Positions 1-6,993 of a stretch of 11,232 nucleotides of DNA are shown here, piece after piece. The stretch lies in the NCBI GenBank assembly GCA_038250515.1, contig JBBSCG010000059.1:1-11232 (forward strand). The letters run 5' to 3'. The stretch comes from JAICUY01 sp038250515 (GTDB lineage: Bacteria > Chloroflexota > Limnocylindria > QHBO01). The translations under genes were made by a program, and so were the position numbers. The notes beneath the pieces were generated by a model. It did not search any database, was not told where the DNA came from, and saw nothing but the letters and a program-made list of their open reading frames with translations. The stretch's first letter is position 1; each line of letters begins with the position of its first letter.

Positions 1-656
1 GGGAAGAGCGCACCGGACAGGAAGAAGATCGGCATCATCAGGAAATTCATCACCACCTGAAAGCCTTGCATCGAGCGCATGCGCGAGGCGATCAGCACGC
101 CGAGCGACGAGAGCGAGAAGGCAAGCAGGAAGCAGAGCACGATCACCAGCAGCACGCTGGTTACGGTCAGCTTCACGCCGATGATCGGCGCCAGCAGCAG
201 CAGGATCAGGCCCTGCACCATGGCCTGCGTCGCCCCGCCCAGTGCCTTGCCGATGGCGACGGCGGATCGGTCAATCGGAGCCACCAGCACCTCCTTGAGG
301 AAGCCGAACTCGCGATCCCAGACGATGCTCATGGCGCCGAAGATCGCCGAGAACAGGATCGACATGCCGATGATCCCCGGGAAGATGAACTGCGTGTAGC
401 TGAGGCCGTCCGCGGCTCCCCCGCCGATCCCGCCGCCGGCGCCCTGCAGCGCCGAGCTGAGCCCGGTGCCGAACACGATCAGGAAGAGGAGCGGCTGCGC
501 GAGTGAGCCGACGAGCCGCATCCGGTCGCGCCAGAAGCGCAGGATGTCGCGGTACCAGATGATGTAAATCGCGCGCAGCGTCGGCCGGATCGTGCCGCGT
601 CGCGGGCGCTCGGCAACGCTCGGAGCCTGGGCCATCACGCCGTCCGGTGCGCTCAT
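1..656 (-). CDS. ABC-2 type transporter permease (DrrB-like), 3' end outside window
   Basis: This is the membrane subunit of an ABC exporter and works with the ATPase encoded just upstream. The ATG at 656-654 opens a frame that stays open to base 1, giving 218 codons; ABC-2 permeases of this kind are usually about 250-290 residues, so only the last part is missing. After a hydrophilic N-terminus (about residues 1-45, with RPTLRAIYIIWYRDILRFWR near the membrane entry), hydrophobic segments lie near residues 46-68, 90-112, 143-160 and 165-190, followed by another at the window edge. The visible part ends in FFLSGALFP, the ABC-2 family signature before the last helices. The VWDREFGFLKEVLVAPIDRS stretch is also typical of DrrB/NodJ-type permeases. 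Its start overlaps the ATPase stop as ATGA (653-656), which indicates translational coupling. The substrate cannot be read from sequence. Confidence 0.9.
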   Translation of the reverse strand, partial: MSAPDGVMAQAPSVAERPRRGTIRPTLRAIYIIWYRDILRFWRDRMRLVGSLAQPLLFLIVFGTGLSSALQGAGGGIGGGAADGLSYTQFIFPGIIGMSILFSAIFGAMSIVWDREFGFLKEVLVAPIDRSAVAIGKALGGATQAMVQGLILLLLAPIIGVKLTVTSVLLVIVLCFLLAFSLSSLGVLIASRMRSMQGFQVVMNFLMMPIFFLSGALF

Positions 657-1645
657 CGTCGTCTGCCGCCTCCCCAGGCCCTGCCCATCATGCGCATCAT
701 GTCCTTGGAGCCCGCCTCCTCCTCGCGGATGGCGCGGCCGGTCAGCTTGAGGAAGACATCATCCAGGCTGGGCCGCCGGAACTGGACCGATGTGACCTCG
801 ACGCCCGCCTCCCGCACGAGTCGCGGCACGAACGCCGCTCCGTCCGCAACCTCGACGCGCAGCGAGCCGTTATCGCGAATCGGCTCAGAGCCGGCCAGGG
901 TCGCTATCTGCGGAAATGCCGCGTCGTTGTCCGCGGTGGTGATCGTCACGACGTCGCCGCCGACCATCGCCTTCAGCTCGTCGGGTGTGCCGATTGCCTG
1001 GACCTCGCCGTGGTCGATGATCGCGATTCGATCGCAGTACTCCGCTTCGTCCATGTAATGCGTGGTCATGAAGATCGTCACGCCGTCGCGTTTCGGCAGG
1101 TCGGCGAGATAGCTCCAGATATGCCGTCGCGTCTGGGGATCGAGGCCAATGGTCGGTTCGTCCAGGAAGAGCACCTGCGGCGTATGGAGCATGCCGCGCG
1201 CGATCTCGAGCCGGCGGCGCATACCGCCCGAGAAGGTCATCACCACCGAATCGGCGCGATCGGTCAGCTCGACCATCGCGAGCACCTCGCTGATGCGCTG
1301 CGCGCGGATCGCCGAGGGCACGTCGTAGATGAACGCGTGGAACTGCAGGTTCTCGCGCGCCGTCAACTGCTGATCGAGCGACGGGTCCTGGAAGACGAGC
1401 CCGATGTGCGAGCGCACGCCCGCGGGATCGCGATCGACATCGATGCCGGCCACGCTGGCAGTGCCGCTCGTCGCGCGCAGCAGCGTGCACAGGATGCTGA
1501 TGGTGGTCGATTTGCCGGCACCGTTCGGTCCCAGGAACCCGAAAATCTCGCCTGCCCGAACCTCGAGATCGATGCCCCGCACCGCCTCGACCTCGCCGTA
1601 TCGCTTGACGAGGCCGTGCACCGAGATGGCGGACTGGTCGCTCAC
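653..1645 (-). CDS. ABC transporter ATP-binding protein, DrrA-type (daunorubicin-resistance-like exporter)
   Basis: This 330-residue cytoplasmic ATPase powers the ABC-2 permease that follows it. All nucleotide-binding motifs are intact: Walker A GPNGAGKST at residues 39-47, Q-loop Gln86 (VFQDPSL), signature FSGGM at 138-142, Walker B LFLDEP at 159-164, D-loop near GLDP and the H-loop TTH with His196. The C-terminal RPSLDDVFLKLTGR (291-304) is the hallmark of the DrrA/NatA-like branch linked to drug, lipid or polyketide export. It is followed by a basic Met/Arg-rich tail to residue 330. The start is a GTG at 1645-1643, supported by GAGGT 4 bases upstream (1650-1654), which overlaps the hydrolase stop. 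The gene lies 7 bases after the hydrolase and overlaps the permease by 4 bases. Function as an exporter ATPase is near certain; the substrate is unknown. Confidence 0.95.
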   Translation of the reverse strand: MSDQSAISVHGLVKRYGEVEAVRGIDLEVRAGEIFGFLGPNGAGKSTTISILCTLLRATSGTASVAGIDVDRDPAGVRSHIGLVFQDPSLDQQLTARENLQFHAFIYDVPSAIRAQRISEVLAMVELTDRADSVVMTFSGGMRRRLEIARGMLHTPQVLFLDEPTIGLDPQTRRHIWSYLADLPKRDGVTIFMTTHYMDEAEYCDRIAIIDHGEVQAIGTPDELKAMVGGDVVTITTADNDAAFPQIATLAGSEPIRDNGSLRVEVADGAAFVPRLVREAGVEVTSVQFRRPSLDDVFLKLTGRAIREEEAGSKDMMRMMGRAWGGGRRR

Positions 1646-1649
1646 CTGG

Positions 1650-1654
1650 ACCTC
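1650..1654 (-). promoter_or_regulatory. Ribosome binding site for the ABC ATPase (GTG start)
   Basis: On the minus strand GAGGT lies 4 bases before the GTG at 1645. Its first bases are part of the TGA stop of the upstream hydrolase. This supports GTG as the real start and implies re-initiation by ribosomes finishing the hydrolase. Confidence 0.55.
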
Positions 1655-2516
1655 AGCGCCCTACCGTGGCGACGCCGACGAGTGCCGCCATCATCAGGTG
1701 GCGTCGCTCCTCGAGCCAGCCAAGGACCGATCCGGCGACCTCCGGCCAGGTGCGCTCGCCCATCACCAGACCGAAATGGCTGGCGCCGGGAAAGTATTCG
1801 TAGGTCGCGCCGATGAGATCGGCAGTACGGCTCGCCTCGGCCGGATGCACCACGTCATCGAGCCCTGCGCCGATCACCAGCGACGGCACCTCGATGCGCG
1901 ACCCGTCAACCTCGACCCCAAGCATTCGCTCGCGCCGCGCGCTGCCGGACTCACGGGCGCCGGCAAGCATCTCCTGCATCTTCGACAGGTCGTCGTCGCT
2001 CATGTCGGGCATCACTTCGCGCAGCTCATCGATTGGCGCGATCCATCCCCACCAGCTCGCGTCGTAGATCGCCGGCATCGACTTCAGCTCGTGCTCCACG
2101 GGTCGACGCGGCAGCGCGGCAGCCGGCGGCGACGGGGCGAGCAGCACCAGGCCCAGGACGGGATGGTGCGAGGCGTACATCATCGCCGCCAATGCACCGA
2201 TGCCCCAGCCGATCAGCACCGGCGGACGGCCCAGGTGTCGCACCGCGACGCCGATATCCGCGACGTAATCGGCCATGGAGGTCTCATCGAGCTCGGCGAG
2301 ATCGCTGGTGTAGTGGCCGCGGAAATTCATGGCATGCGCCTCCCAGCCGCGCTCGGCGAAGTACGCGCCGAAGCTCGACCACAGCCACGAGCCGGTCAGC
2401 GCGCCGTGGATGAGGAGCAGCGGCGGCTTGCGGGATCGTCGTTCCGGCTGCTGCGTCTCGAGGTAGATGCCCTCGGGCTCGATGTAGACCTCGTCGCGTT
2501 TGATCGCCTGCACCAT
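1653..2516 (-). CDS. Alpha/beta-hydrolase-fold protein lacking the nucleophilic serine
   Basis: This 287-residue protein has the alpha/beta hydrolase fold. LLLIHGALTGSWLW (33-46) carries the HG oxyanion-loop motif, and MNFRGH (63-68) follows where these enzymes usually have a D-x-R-G-H type motif. The nucleophile elbow reads LIGWGIGAL (101-109), so the expected G-x-S-x-G is G-W-G-I-G with Gly105 (codon GGC, 2202-2204) in place of serine. The remaining triad positions look preserved: an acid at Asp220 or Asp221 in AGLDDVVHP and His247 in GASHFG. The fold is clear, but ordinary esterase or lipase chemistry would not be expected; a binding, chaperone-like or non-canonical role is possible. ATG at 2516 is the chosen start. 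A GGAGGA lies 14 bases upstream, longer than ideal, and GTG is the second codon. The gene follows DUF1015 by 10 bases and precedes the ABC ATPase by 7, so it is probably co-transcribed with both. Confidence 0.85.
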   Translation of the reverse strand: MVQAIKRDEVYIEPEGIYLETQQPERRSRKPPLLLIHGALTGSWLWSSFGAYFAERGWEAHAMNFRGHYTSDLAELDETSMADYVADIGVAVRHLGRPPVLIGWGIGALAAMMYASHHPVLGLVLLAPSPPAAALPRRPVEHELKSMPAIYDASWWGWIAPIDELREVMPDMSDDDLSKMQEMLAGARESGSARRERMLGVEVDGSRIEVPSLVIGAGLDDVVHPAEASRTADLIGATYEYFPGASHFGLVMGERTWPEVAGSVLGWLEERRHLMMAALVGVATVGR

Positions 2517-2526
2517 CGGGCTCTGA

Positions 2527-3879
2527 TCAATCCTCCGATTGCGACAGTGGGTTGAAAACCATGCCGGTCAGCAGCTTGGGGTAGAAGTAGGTCGACTTCT
2601 GCGGCATGACGTCGCCGGCATTCGCCACCGCGGCGAGCTGGTCCAGCTGGGTCGGTCGCACCAGAAACGCGGCCTGGGCCTCGCCACGCGCGACCGCCTG
2701 CAGGGCAGCGTCCGAGCTCCTAGTGTAATCGAGCCTTCCACCGGCGGCGACCACGTCCTCATCGAGCCCCAGCCGGTCGGCCAGGACGGCGGCGTGAAGC
2801 ACGGCGAGGTCGAGCCGCTTCACAGCGCTCGACATGCGCTCGCGTCGCATGCGCTCGCTCAGCGCGGCGCCGTCGGCATGCAGGAGATACCCGACGCTGT
2901 CGGGAAGCACCAGGCCGAAAACCGGCACCTCCTCGTCCTCCGCGTCGGACAGCAATGACGGCAGCTCCCCGGCGGGAACGGCACGCGCGCTGAAGAGCGG
3001 TCCGGGATGCTCGACAAAGCGGCGCAGGACCTCCTCGTCCACTCCCCGCAGGAGGCGATGCGTGGCCCACACCTCCAGCTCCTCGAGCCCCGCGTTGACG
3101 AGCACCGCCATGATCCAGTCAGCCGCCAGCTCACCGGGCTCGGCGTTGCTGAACTCGGGCTCTGAGCGCACCTCGGCCTGGTAGGCCAGCGCGGTCTCAT
3201 ACCGATGATGCCCGTCTGCGACGAACAATCGCTGCCGCGACAGGTAGTTGAGCAGTCGCTCGGCCGGCTCGACGGCGGCGACCTGGTGCAGCAGCCCGTC
3301 GGCGTCACGCGCCCGCCATTCATCGGTCCATGAGCGGCTCATGAGGTGCCGATACGGCGCGGATCGGTCGAAATAGATTGCCAGGATAGGGCTCAGCTGC
3401 GTTTCGGTCGCCCGCAACAGCCCGAGCCGGTCCGCCTTCGGCCCGTGAAGCGTGTGCTCGTGCGGGCGAATATCGGCGCCCCATGGCTCGAGCAGCACCC
3501 GAGCCAGGACTCCCTGCACCGTCGGCTCGTCCGGCTGCGCCGGCCGCGCATGGTTGTAGTGGTAGACCGATGCCTCCGCGCGCCGCTCGAGCGTGCCGTC
3601 CGCCCGCCAGGCTGCCAACGTTTCGGCCGCTGCGGCATGCGGGTTTGGGCCGCCGCTGAGCTCCAGACGCACCGCGTTATGCGGATCGCGCTCGAGGAGC
3701 GCCTGCCGCTGAATTTCGTCGATGACATCGAACGGCGGACAGGCCAGATCCGTCAGGTCTGCGACACGGCCGGGATGCTGATCCGGGTCGTCCGGCGTCC
3801 GAACGCGGGCCGGGATGGCGCCGGAGGAATCGCGCTCACGGGCATAGCCGAGACCCCGAAAGGGGCGTACCTGGGGCAT
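2527..3879 (-). CDS. DUF1015 family protein
   Basis: This 450-residue, soluble-looking protein matches DUF1015 along its whole length. Recognisable blocks are FRGLGY (7-12), CPPFDVI (47-53), HEHTLHGPKADRL (140-152), LSPILAIY (162-169), the strongly conserved VADGHHRYETAL (220-231), LDYTRSSDAAL (383-393) and the C-terminal MPQKSTYFYPKLLTG (425-439). The His- and Asp-rich ADGHHRYET block looks like an active or binding site. Length is normal for the family (about 400-450), with no sign of truncation. The biochemical role is not settled in my knowledge; I have a faint recollection of free-serine kinase activity in some members, but I am not sure of it and do not assign it. ATG at 3879 has no Shine-Dalgarno but does have a -10-like TAGACT 6 bases upstream, suggesting a leaderless message. 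It appears to head an operon with the hydrolase and the ABC exporter. Confidence 0.93.
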   Translation of the reverse strand: MPQVRPFRGLGYARERDSSGAIPARVRTPDDPDQHPGRVADLTDLACPPFDVIDEIQRQALLERDPHNAVRLELSGGPNPHAAAAETLAAWRADGTLERRAEASVYHYNHARPAQPDEPTVQGVLARVLLEPWGADIRPHEHTLHGPKADRLGLLRATETQLSPILAIYFDRSAPYRHLMSRSWTDEWRARDADGLLHQVAAVEPAERLLNYLSRQRLFVADGHHRYETALAYQAEVRSEPEFSNAEPGELAADWIMAVLVNAGLEELEVWATHRLLRGVDEEVLRRFVEHPGPLFSARAVPAGELPSLLSDAEDEEVPVFGLVLPDSVGYLLHADGAALSERMRRERMSSAVKRLDLAVLHAAVLADRLGLDEDVVAAGGRLDYTRSSDAALQAVARGEAQAAFLVRPTQLDQLAAVANAGDVMPQKSTYFYPKLLTGMVFNPLSQSED

Positions 3880-3885
3880 GTCGGG

Positions 3886-3891
3886 AGTCTA
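3886..3891 (-). promoter_or_regulatory. Candidate -10 box for a leaderless DUF1015 transcript
   Basis: On the minus strand TAGACT is followed by six bases (CCCGAC) and then the DUF1015 ATG. That spacing would place the transcription start at or next to the A of the start codon. No Shine-Dalgarno sequence precedes the ATG, which fits a leaderless message. I see no convincing -35 hexamer. Confidence 0.45.
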
Positions 3892-3899
3892 GCCATGCC

Positions 3900-3915
3900 T
3901 CGGCGGTCACGCCGA
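3900..3915 (-). terminator. Short hairpin after queG, possible weak terminator
   Basis: A perfect 6-bp inverted repeat (TCGGCG / CGCCGA) with a 4-base loop lies 12 bases past the queG stop and just upstream of the candidate DUF1015 promoter. There is no T tract after it on the minus strand, so it may be a weak or Rho-assisted terminator, or a chance GC-rich palindrome. Confidence 0.3.
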
Positions 3916-3927
3916 TACGCGTCCGGT

Positions 3928-5004
3928 TCAGCTGGTGAGCGCGCGCTGGGCGTGAGCGCGGACCTCGAGACGGGGGTCGAGGGCGGCACGCTCGAAGAAG
4001 GGCCGAACGTTGTCGGACGCGAGGTCGTCGCGCTCCACGGCGTTGGCCAGCCCGCAGATGACGTTGCGCAGCAGCCGGTGGCGGCCGGCGCGCGTCAGTG
4101 CCGTGCCGGCCACGGCCCGCGCAAAGGCGCGGGTGCCGAGTGACAGCAACCACTCACCCAGAGGGAGCAGCGGGACCGCCAGCGGGCCGGCGTCGTCGGC
4201 ATCGGCGTTGACCGGACATACCTCCTGGCAGACGTCGCAGCCGAAGATCCAGCGGCCGATGGACTGCGCCGAGCCGGCATCCAGCTCGCCCGGATGCTCG
4301 ATGGTCAGGTAGCTGATGCATCGGCCGGCATCGATCGTCTGGGGTGCGACGATCGCCCCCGTCGGGCACGCGTCGATGCAGCGGCGACACGAGCCGCAAC
4401 TGCTGCGGATCGGCTCGTCGGCCGGAAGCTCCGAGGACGACATCAGCGCACCAAGGAAGACCCATGAGCCGGCTCGCTGATGCGTGAGCAGGTTCGCGTT
4501 CTTCCCGATCCAGCCCACTCCGGCACGCGCCGCGAAGGCGCGCTCGGCGAGCGGCCGATCATCCACGTAGGCCACCTCTCCTGTCGCAGCCCCTGCAGCC
4601 CGCAGGTCGTCGGCGAGTCCGCTGAGCCGCTGGCGCAACGCAACGTGATAGTCGGTGCCGAGCGCATAGCGGGCGATGAGGCCGCTCGGCTCGCCAGGTC
4701 GGGCGTCGAGGACCGGCGCCAGGACGCGGCGCAACAGATCGGGATCTGGATCCCATGCCGCGCGGTCGCGCCCAGCATACGACGCGGCAACCATGATCAC
4801 GGACCGCGCGTCGGGCTGCAGCCGAGCGGGGTCCGTGCTGATCGACGGCCGCTCGCCGCCCATCCAGTCCATTCGCGCCATGCGTCCCGCGGCGACTGCG
4901 TCGGCGATCCGTTCCCGCGCCTCGGGAAGTGGCTCGGCCGGCGCCACCCCCACCAGCTCGAGCCCATGCCGCTGCGCCAGCTCGGCCAGCTGTTCGCGCT
5001 TCAC
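3928..5004 (-). CDS. queG: Epoxyqueuosine reductase QueG
   Basis: This enzyme catalyses the last step of queuosine synthesis: cobalamin-dependent reduction of epoxyqueuosine to queuosine in the anticodon loop of GUN-reading tRNAs. It is cytoplasmic. The 358 residues fit the family length. Motifs are GLIARYALGTDYH (108-120), VDDRPLAERAFAARAGVGWI (147-166), whose Asp near 148 matches the conserved acidic residue of the active site, and two ferredoxin-like iron-sulfur motifs: C203-x2-C206-x2-C209-x3-C213-P, then C229 and C256-x2-C259-x3-C263-P (CDVCQEVCP). The C-terminus (about 305-356) retains a short HEAT-like region (RHRLLRNVICGLANA, then VRAHAQRAL). The start is GTG at 5004-5002, overlapping the histidine kinase stop as GTGA, so the two genes are translationally coupled. 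No other queuosine gene is present in the window. Confidence 0.95.
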   Translation of the reverse strand: MKREQLAELAQRHGLELVGVAPAEPLPEARERIADAVAAGRMARMDWMGGERPSISTDPARLQPDARSVIMVAASYAGRDRAAWDPDPDLLRRVLAPVLDARPGEPSGLIARYALGTDYHVALRQRLSGLADDLRAAGAATGEVAYVDDRPLAERAFAARAGVGWIGKNANLLTHQRAGSWVFLGALMSSSELPADEPIRSSCGSCRRCIDACPTGAIVAPQTIDAGRCISYLTIEHPGELDAGSAQSIGRWIFGCDVCQEVCPVNADADDAGPLAVPLLPLGEWLLSLGTRAFARAVAGTALTRAGRHRLLRNVICGLANAVERDDLASDNVRPFFERAALDPRLEVRAHAQRALTS

Positions 5005-6911
5005 TCGATGGTCTCGCGCCTGCGCACCACGAATGCGGGGGCCTCGGCGCTCAGAGGCGTGGCCATCGAAACCGAACGCATCGGAATCCGGAAGCTGAAC
5101 ACGGTGCCGCCGTCCGCCGCACGATTCGGCGCAGCCGAGATCGAGCCACCGTGCGACTCGATGATCGCGCGACTGATATAGAGGCCGAGGCCCAGGCCAC
5201 CGAAGCGGCGCCGGCTGATGTCGTCATCGGCCTGGTAGAAGCGCTCGAAGACGAGATCGAGCTGCTCTGGGGGAATCCCGACCCCTGTATCGGCCACGCT
5301 GACGAAGGCGAATTCTCCGTCCGACGCACCGCGGATGGCGACCGGGCCACCCTGCGGCGAATACTTCAGCGCGTTGTCGACCAGGTTGGTGAGCACCTGC
5401 GCAATCCGATCGCAATCGGCCTCGACGCGCAGGACTTCGGGCGCCTCGAGACGAATCTGCCGGTTCGGATACTCGCGCTGCGTCCGCGCAACCGCGTCGC
5501 GGAGCTCCTCGGCGAGGTCGAAGGATGCCGGCTCAATGCTCACTCCACCACGCTTGTCGATGCGGCTGACGTCGAGCAGATCGTCGACCAGGCGGCGCAT
5601 GCGCGCGACCTGCGAGCGGATGACGCGCAGGTGTGAGTGCTCCTTGGCATTCGCATCGGTCGTTCCGCGCAAGCGGCTCTCGAGCAGTTGCGAGTAGCCC
5701 TGGATGCTGGTCAGTGGCGTGCGGAGCTCGTGGCTGACGATCGACAGGAAGTCGTCCTTGATGTGCTGTGCCCGCTGCTCGCGAGCGACCTGGTCCTGGA
5801 GGTCGGCCCATAGCACGGCGTTCTCGAGCGCCGGTCCGGCACGCTCCGCGATGGCTTCGGCCAGGCGTCGCTCGCCCTCGCCCAGCGCCAGGGCGTCGGG
5901 TGAGGCGCTGACCAGGATCCCGCGCACCGCCGCACGGCTGACGATCGGCACAGCCACGATCGAGCGCAGGCCAAGGGTCGAGACGCCATCCGGATCACCG
6001 GGAAACGCCGGTGGGACCGTCTCACCACCAGCCACGATTGATGTTGCCGTCGCGGCGACGCCGCCGGCGATGCCCTCCCCCAGACGGATGAACCGATCGG
6101 CCAGGTGCGTCCGCAGCCGCGCGACCAGCTCGCCATCCCGTCCGCCGACCACGGCAACCCGCAGCTGATCGCCGTCGACGAGATACAGCGCCGTGACGTC
6201 GCCCAACAACGGTGCCGACGCGTCGATGACCGCCTGTGCCGTGGCATCCCGTTCGAGCGAGCGACCGAACTCACGCGCCATGGCGGACAGCACCTCGCGC
6301 TCGCGAAGGCGCTCCGCCTCGCGCTCCTCGTCATCGAGCCTCCCCTGGAGCAGCGCGTTCTCAGCGGCTCGACCGATGACCACCCGGGCGAACAACCCTG
6401 CCGCCAGACCGATGCCGACGAGATAGGCCACCCGTACGGGCAGCAGCACCAGCACCAGACCGCGCGGTCCCGGACCCAGCAGGACGACGCTGGCGTACAT
6501 GAAGGCCATCAGCATCGACGACCAGACCGATGCGCCGAGGCCAAAGCGCAGTGCCGCGCCGAAGATCACCGGGACGTAGAACAGGTAGGCATCAAGCGCC
6601 TGCGGCTCGACGTAGATCGCGATCGTGACCGCCGCCATGTCGAGCGCCGTGGCAACGATGCCGACCTCACGCGCCGGAAATCGGCCGAGCAGCACGGCGA
6701 GCGCCACGTCGTAAAGCGCCACCGCGATGAGCAGGACCAGGATGAGGGGGAAAGCGGCCAGCCGGTCACGGAAGATGAGCACCACGACCATGGCGGCCAG
6801 CGCGACGGCGAAGCGCACGGCGATGAGCTGCCGTTCCTGCGTGCGCATCTGCCGTTCGAGGTGCCGTCCGAGATCCGATCGTCCGGCCTCGCCTCGTTCC
6901 ATCCGCCGCAC
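5001..6911 (-). CDS. Membrane sensor histidine kinase with GAF-like domain
   Basis: This is a 636-residue two-component sensor. An N-terminal hydrophobic region (about residues 31-178) forms five or six membrane helices with short loops and no large extracellular domain. A charged, coiled-coil-like linker (DDEEREAERLREREVLSAMA, 193-212) follows, then a GAF-like domain (about 215-368, with LRSIVAVPIV near 315-324). The kinase core is complete: HisKA with SHELRTP and phospho-acceptor His394; N-box NLVDNALKYS with Asn513; G1 DTGVGIP at 541-547; F-box VFERFYQ; G2 GGLGLGL at 571-577. The tail to 636 is unremarkable. The start is GTG at 6911, with AGGAAGG 2 bases upstream; ATG at 6902 (residue 4) is a fair alternative at 11 bases from the same site. 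No response regulator lies next to it in the window. The stop overlaps the queG start. The signal sensed is unknown; GAF plus multi-helix inputs often respond to intracellular or membrane cues. Confidence 0.94.
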   Translation of the reverse strand: MRRMERGEAGRSDLGRHLERQMRTQERQLIAVRFAVALAAMVVVLIFRDRLAAFPLILVLLIAVALYDVALAVLLGRFPAREVGIVATALDMAAVTIAIYVEPQALDAYLFYVPVIFGAALRFGLGASVWSSMLMAFMYASVVLLGPGPRGLVLVLLPVRVAYLVGIGLAAGLFARVVIGRAAENALLQGRLDDEEREAERLREREVLSAMAREFGRSLERDATAQAVIDASAPLLGDVTALYLVDGDQLRVAVVGGRDGELVARLRTHLADRFIRLGEGIAGGVAATATSIVAGGETVPPAFPGDPDGVSTLGLRSIVAVPIVSRAAVRGILVSASPDALALGEGERRLAEAIAERAGPALENAVLWADLQDQVAREQRAQHIKDDFLSIVSHELRTPLTSIQGYSQLLESRLRGTTDANAKEHSHLRVIRSQVARMRRLVDDLLDVSRIDKRGGVSIEPASFDLAEELRDAVARTQREYPNRQIRLEAPEVLRVEADCDRIAQVLTNLVDNALKYSPQGGPVAIRGASDGEFAFVSVADTGVGIPPEQLDLVFERFYQADDDISRRRFGGLGLGLYISRAIIESHGGSISAAPNRAADGGTVFSFRIPMRSVSMATPLSAEAPAFVVRRRETIE

Positions 6912-6913
6912 CG

Positions 6914-6920
6914 CCTTCCT
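6914..6920 (-). promoter_or_regulatory. Ribosome binding site of the histidine kinase
   Basis: On the minus strand AGGAAGG stands 2 bases before GTG (6911), with its AGGA core 5 bases away, and 11 bases before the alternative ATG (6902). It is the best Shine-Dalgarno match in the window and favours the GTG start. Confidence 0.55.
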
Positions 6921-6926
6921 AGCATC

Positions 6927-6941
6927 GGCTGGGCGCCAGCC
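6927..6941 (-). other. Hairpin in the kinase leader region
   Basis: GGCTGG and CCAGCC form a perfect 6-bp stem around a 3-base loop. It lies between the candidate promoter (6951-6979) and the kinase ribosome binding site, so it would fall in the 5' leader. There is no T run, and a terminator for the upstream gene is less likely. It could affect translation or be a chance GC palindrome. Confidence 0.3.
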
Positions 6942-6950
6942 CCTCGCTCC

Positions 6951-6979
6951 ACGCTACTGCAAGCGGATCGCTTCGTCAC
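6951..6979 (-). promoter_or_regulatory. Candidate promoter for histidine kinase-queG
   Basis: Within the 82-base gap upstream of the kinase, GTGACG (6974-6979) and TAGCGT (6951-6956) are separated by exactly 17 bases on the minus strand. They match TTGACA at 4 of 6 and the TAnnnT core of a -10 box. A start about 7 bases downstream would leave a leader of roughly 30 bases containing the hairpin and the AGGAAGG site. Confidence 0.35.
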
Positions 6980-6993
6980 GCGTCCGGCCGCCG

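Noticed and set aside
66..506. A His- and Gln-rich 146-codon plus-strand frame that might be a small metal-binding protein
   Set aside because: It is antisense to the ABC permease, whose membrane segments and FFLSGALFP motif are clear; the His/Gln richness comes from reading the hydrophobic codons backwards.
647..2555. Long plus-strand open frames opposite the ABC ATPase and the hydrolase
   Set aside because: They are shadows of the minus-strand genes, which carry clear conserved motifs. The plus-strand products have low-complexity Arg/His/Ala composition.
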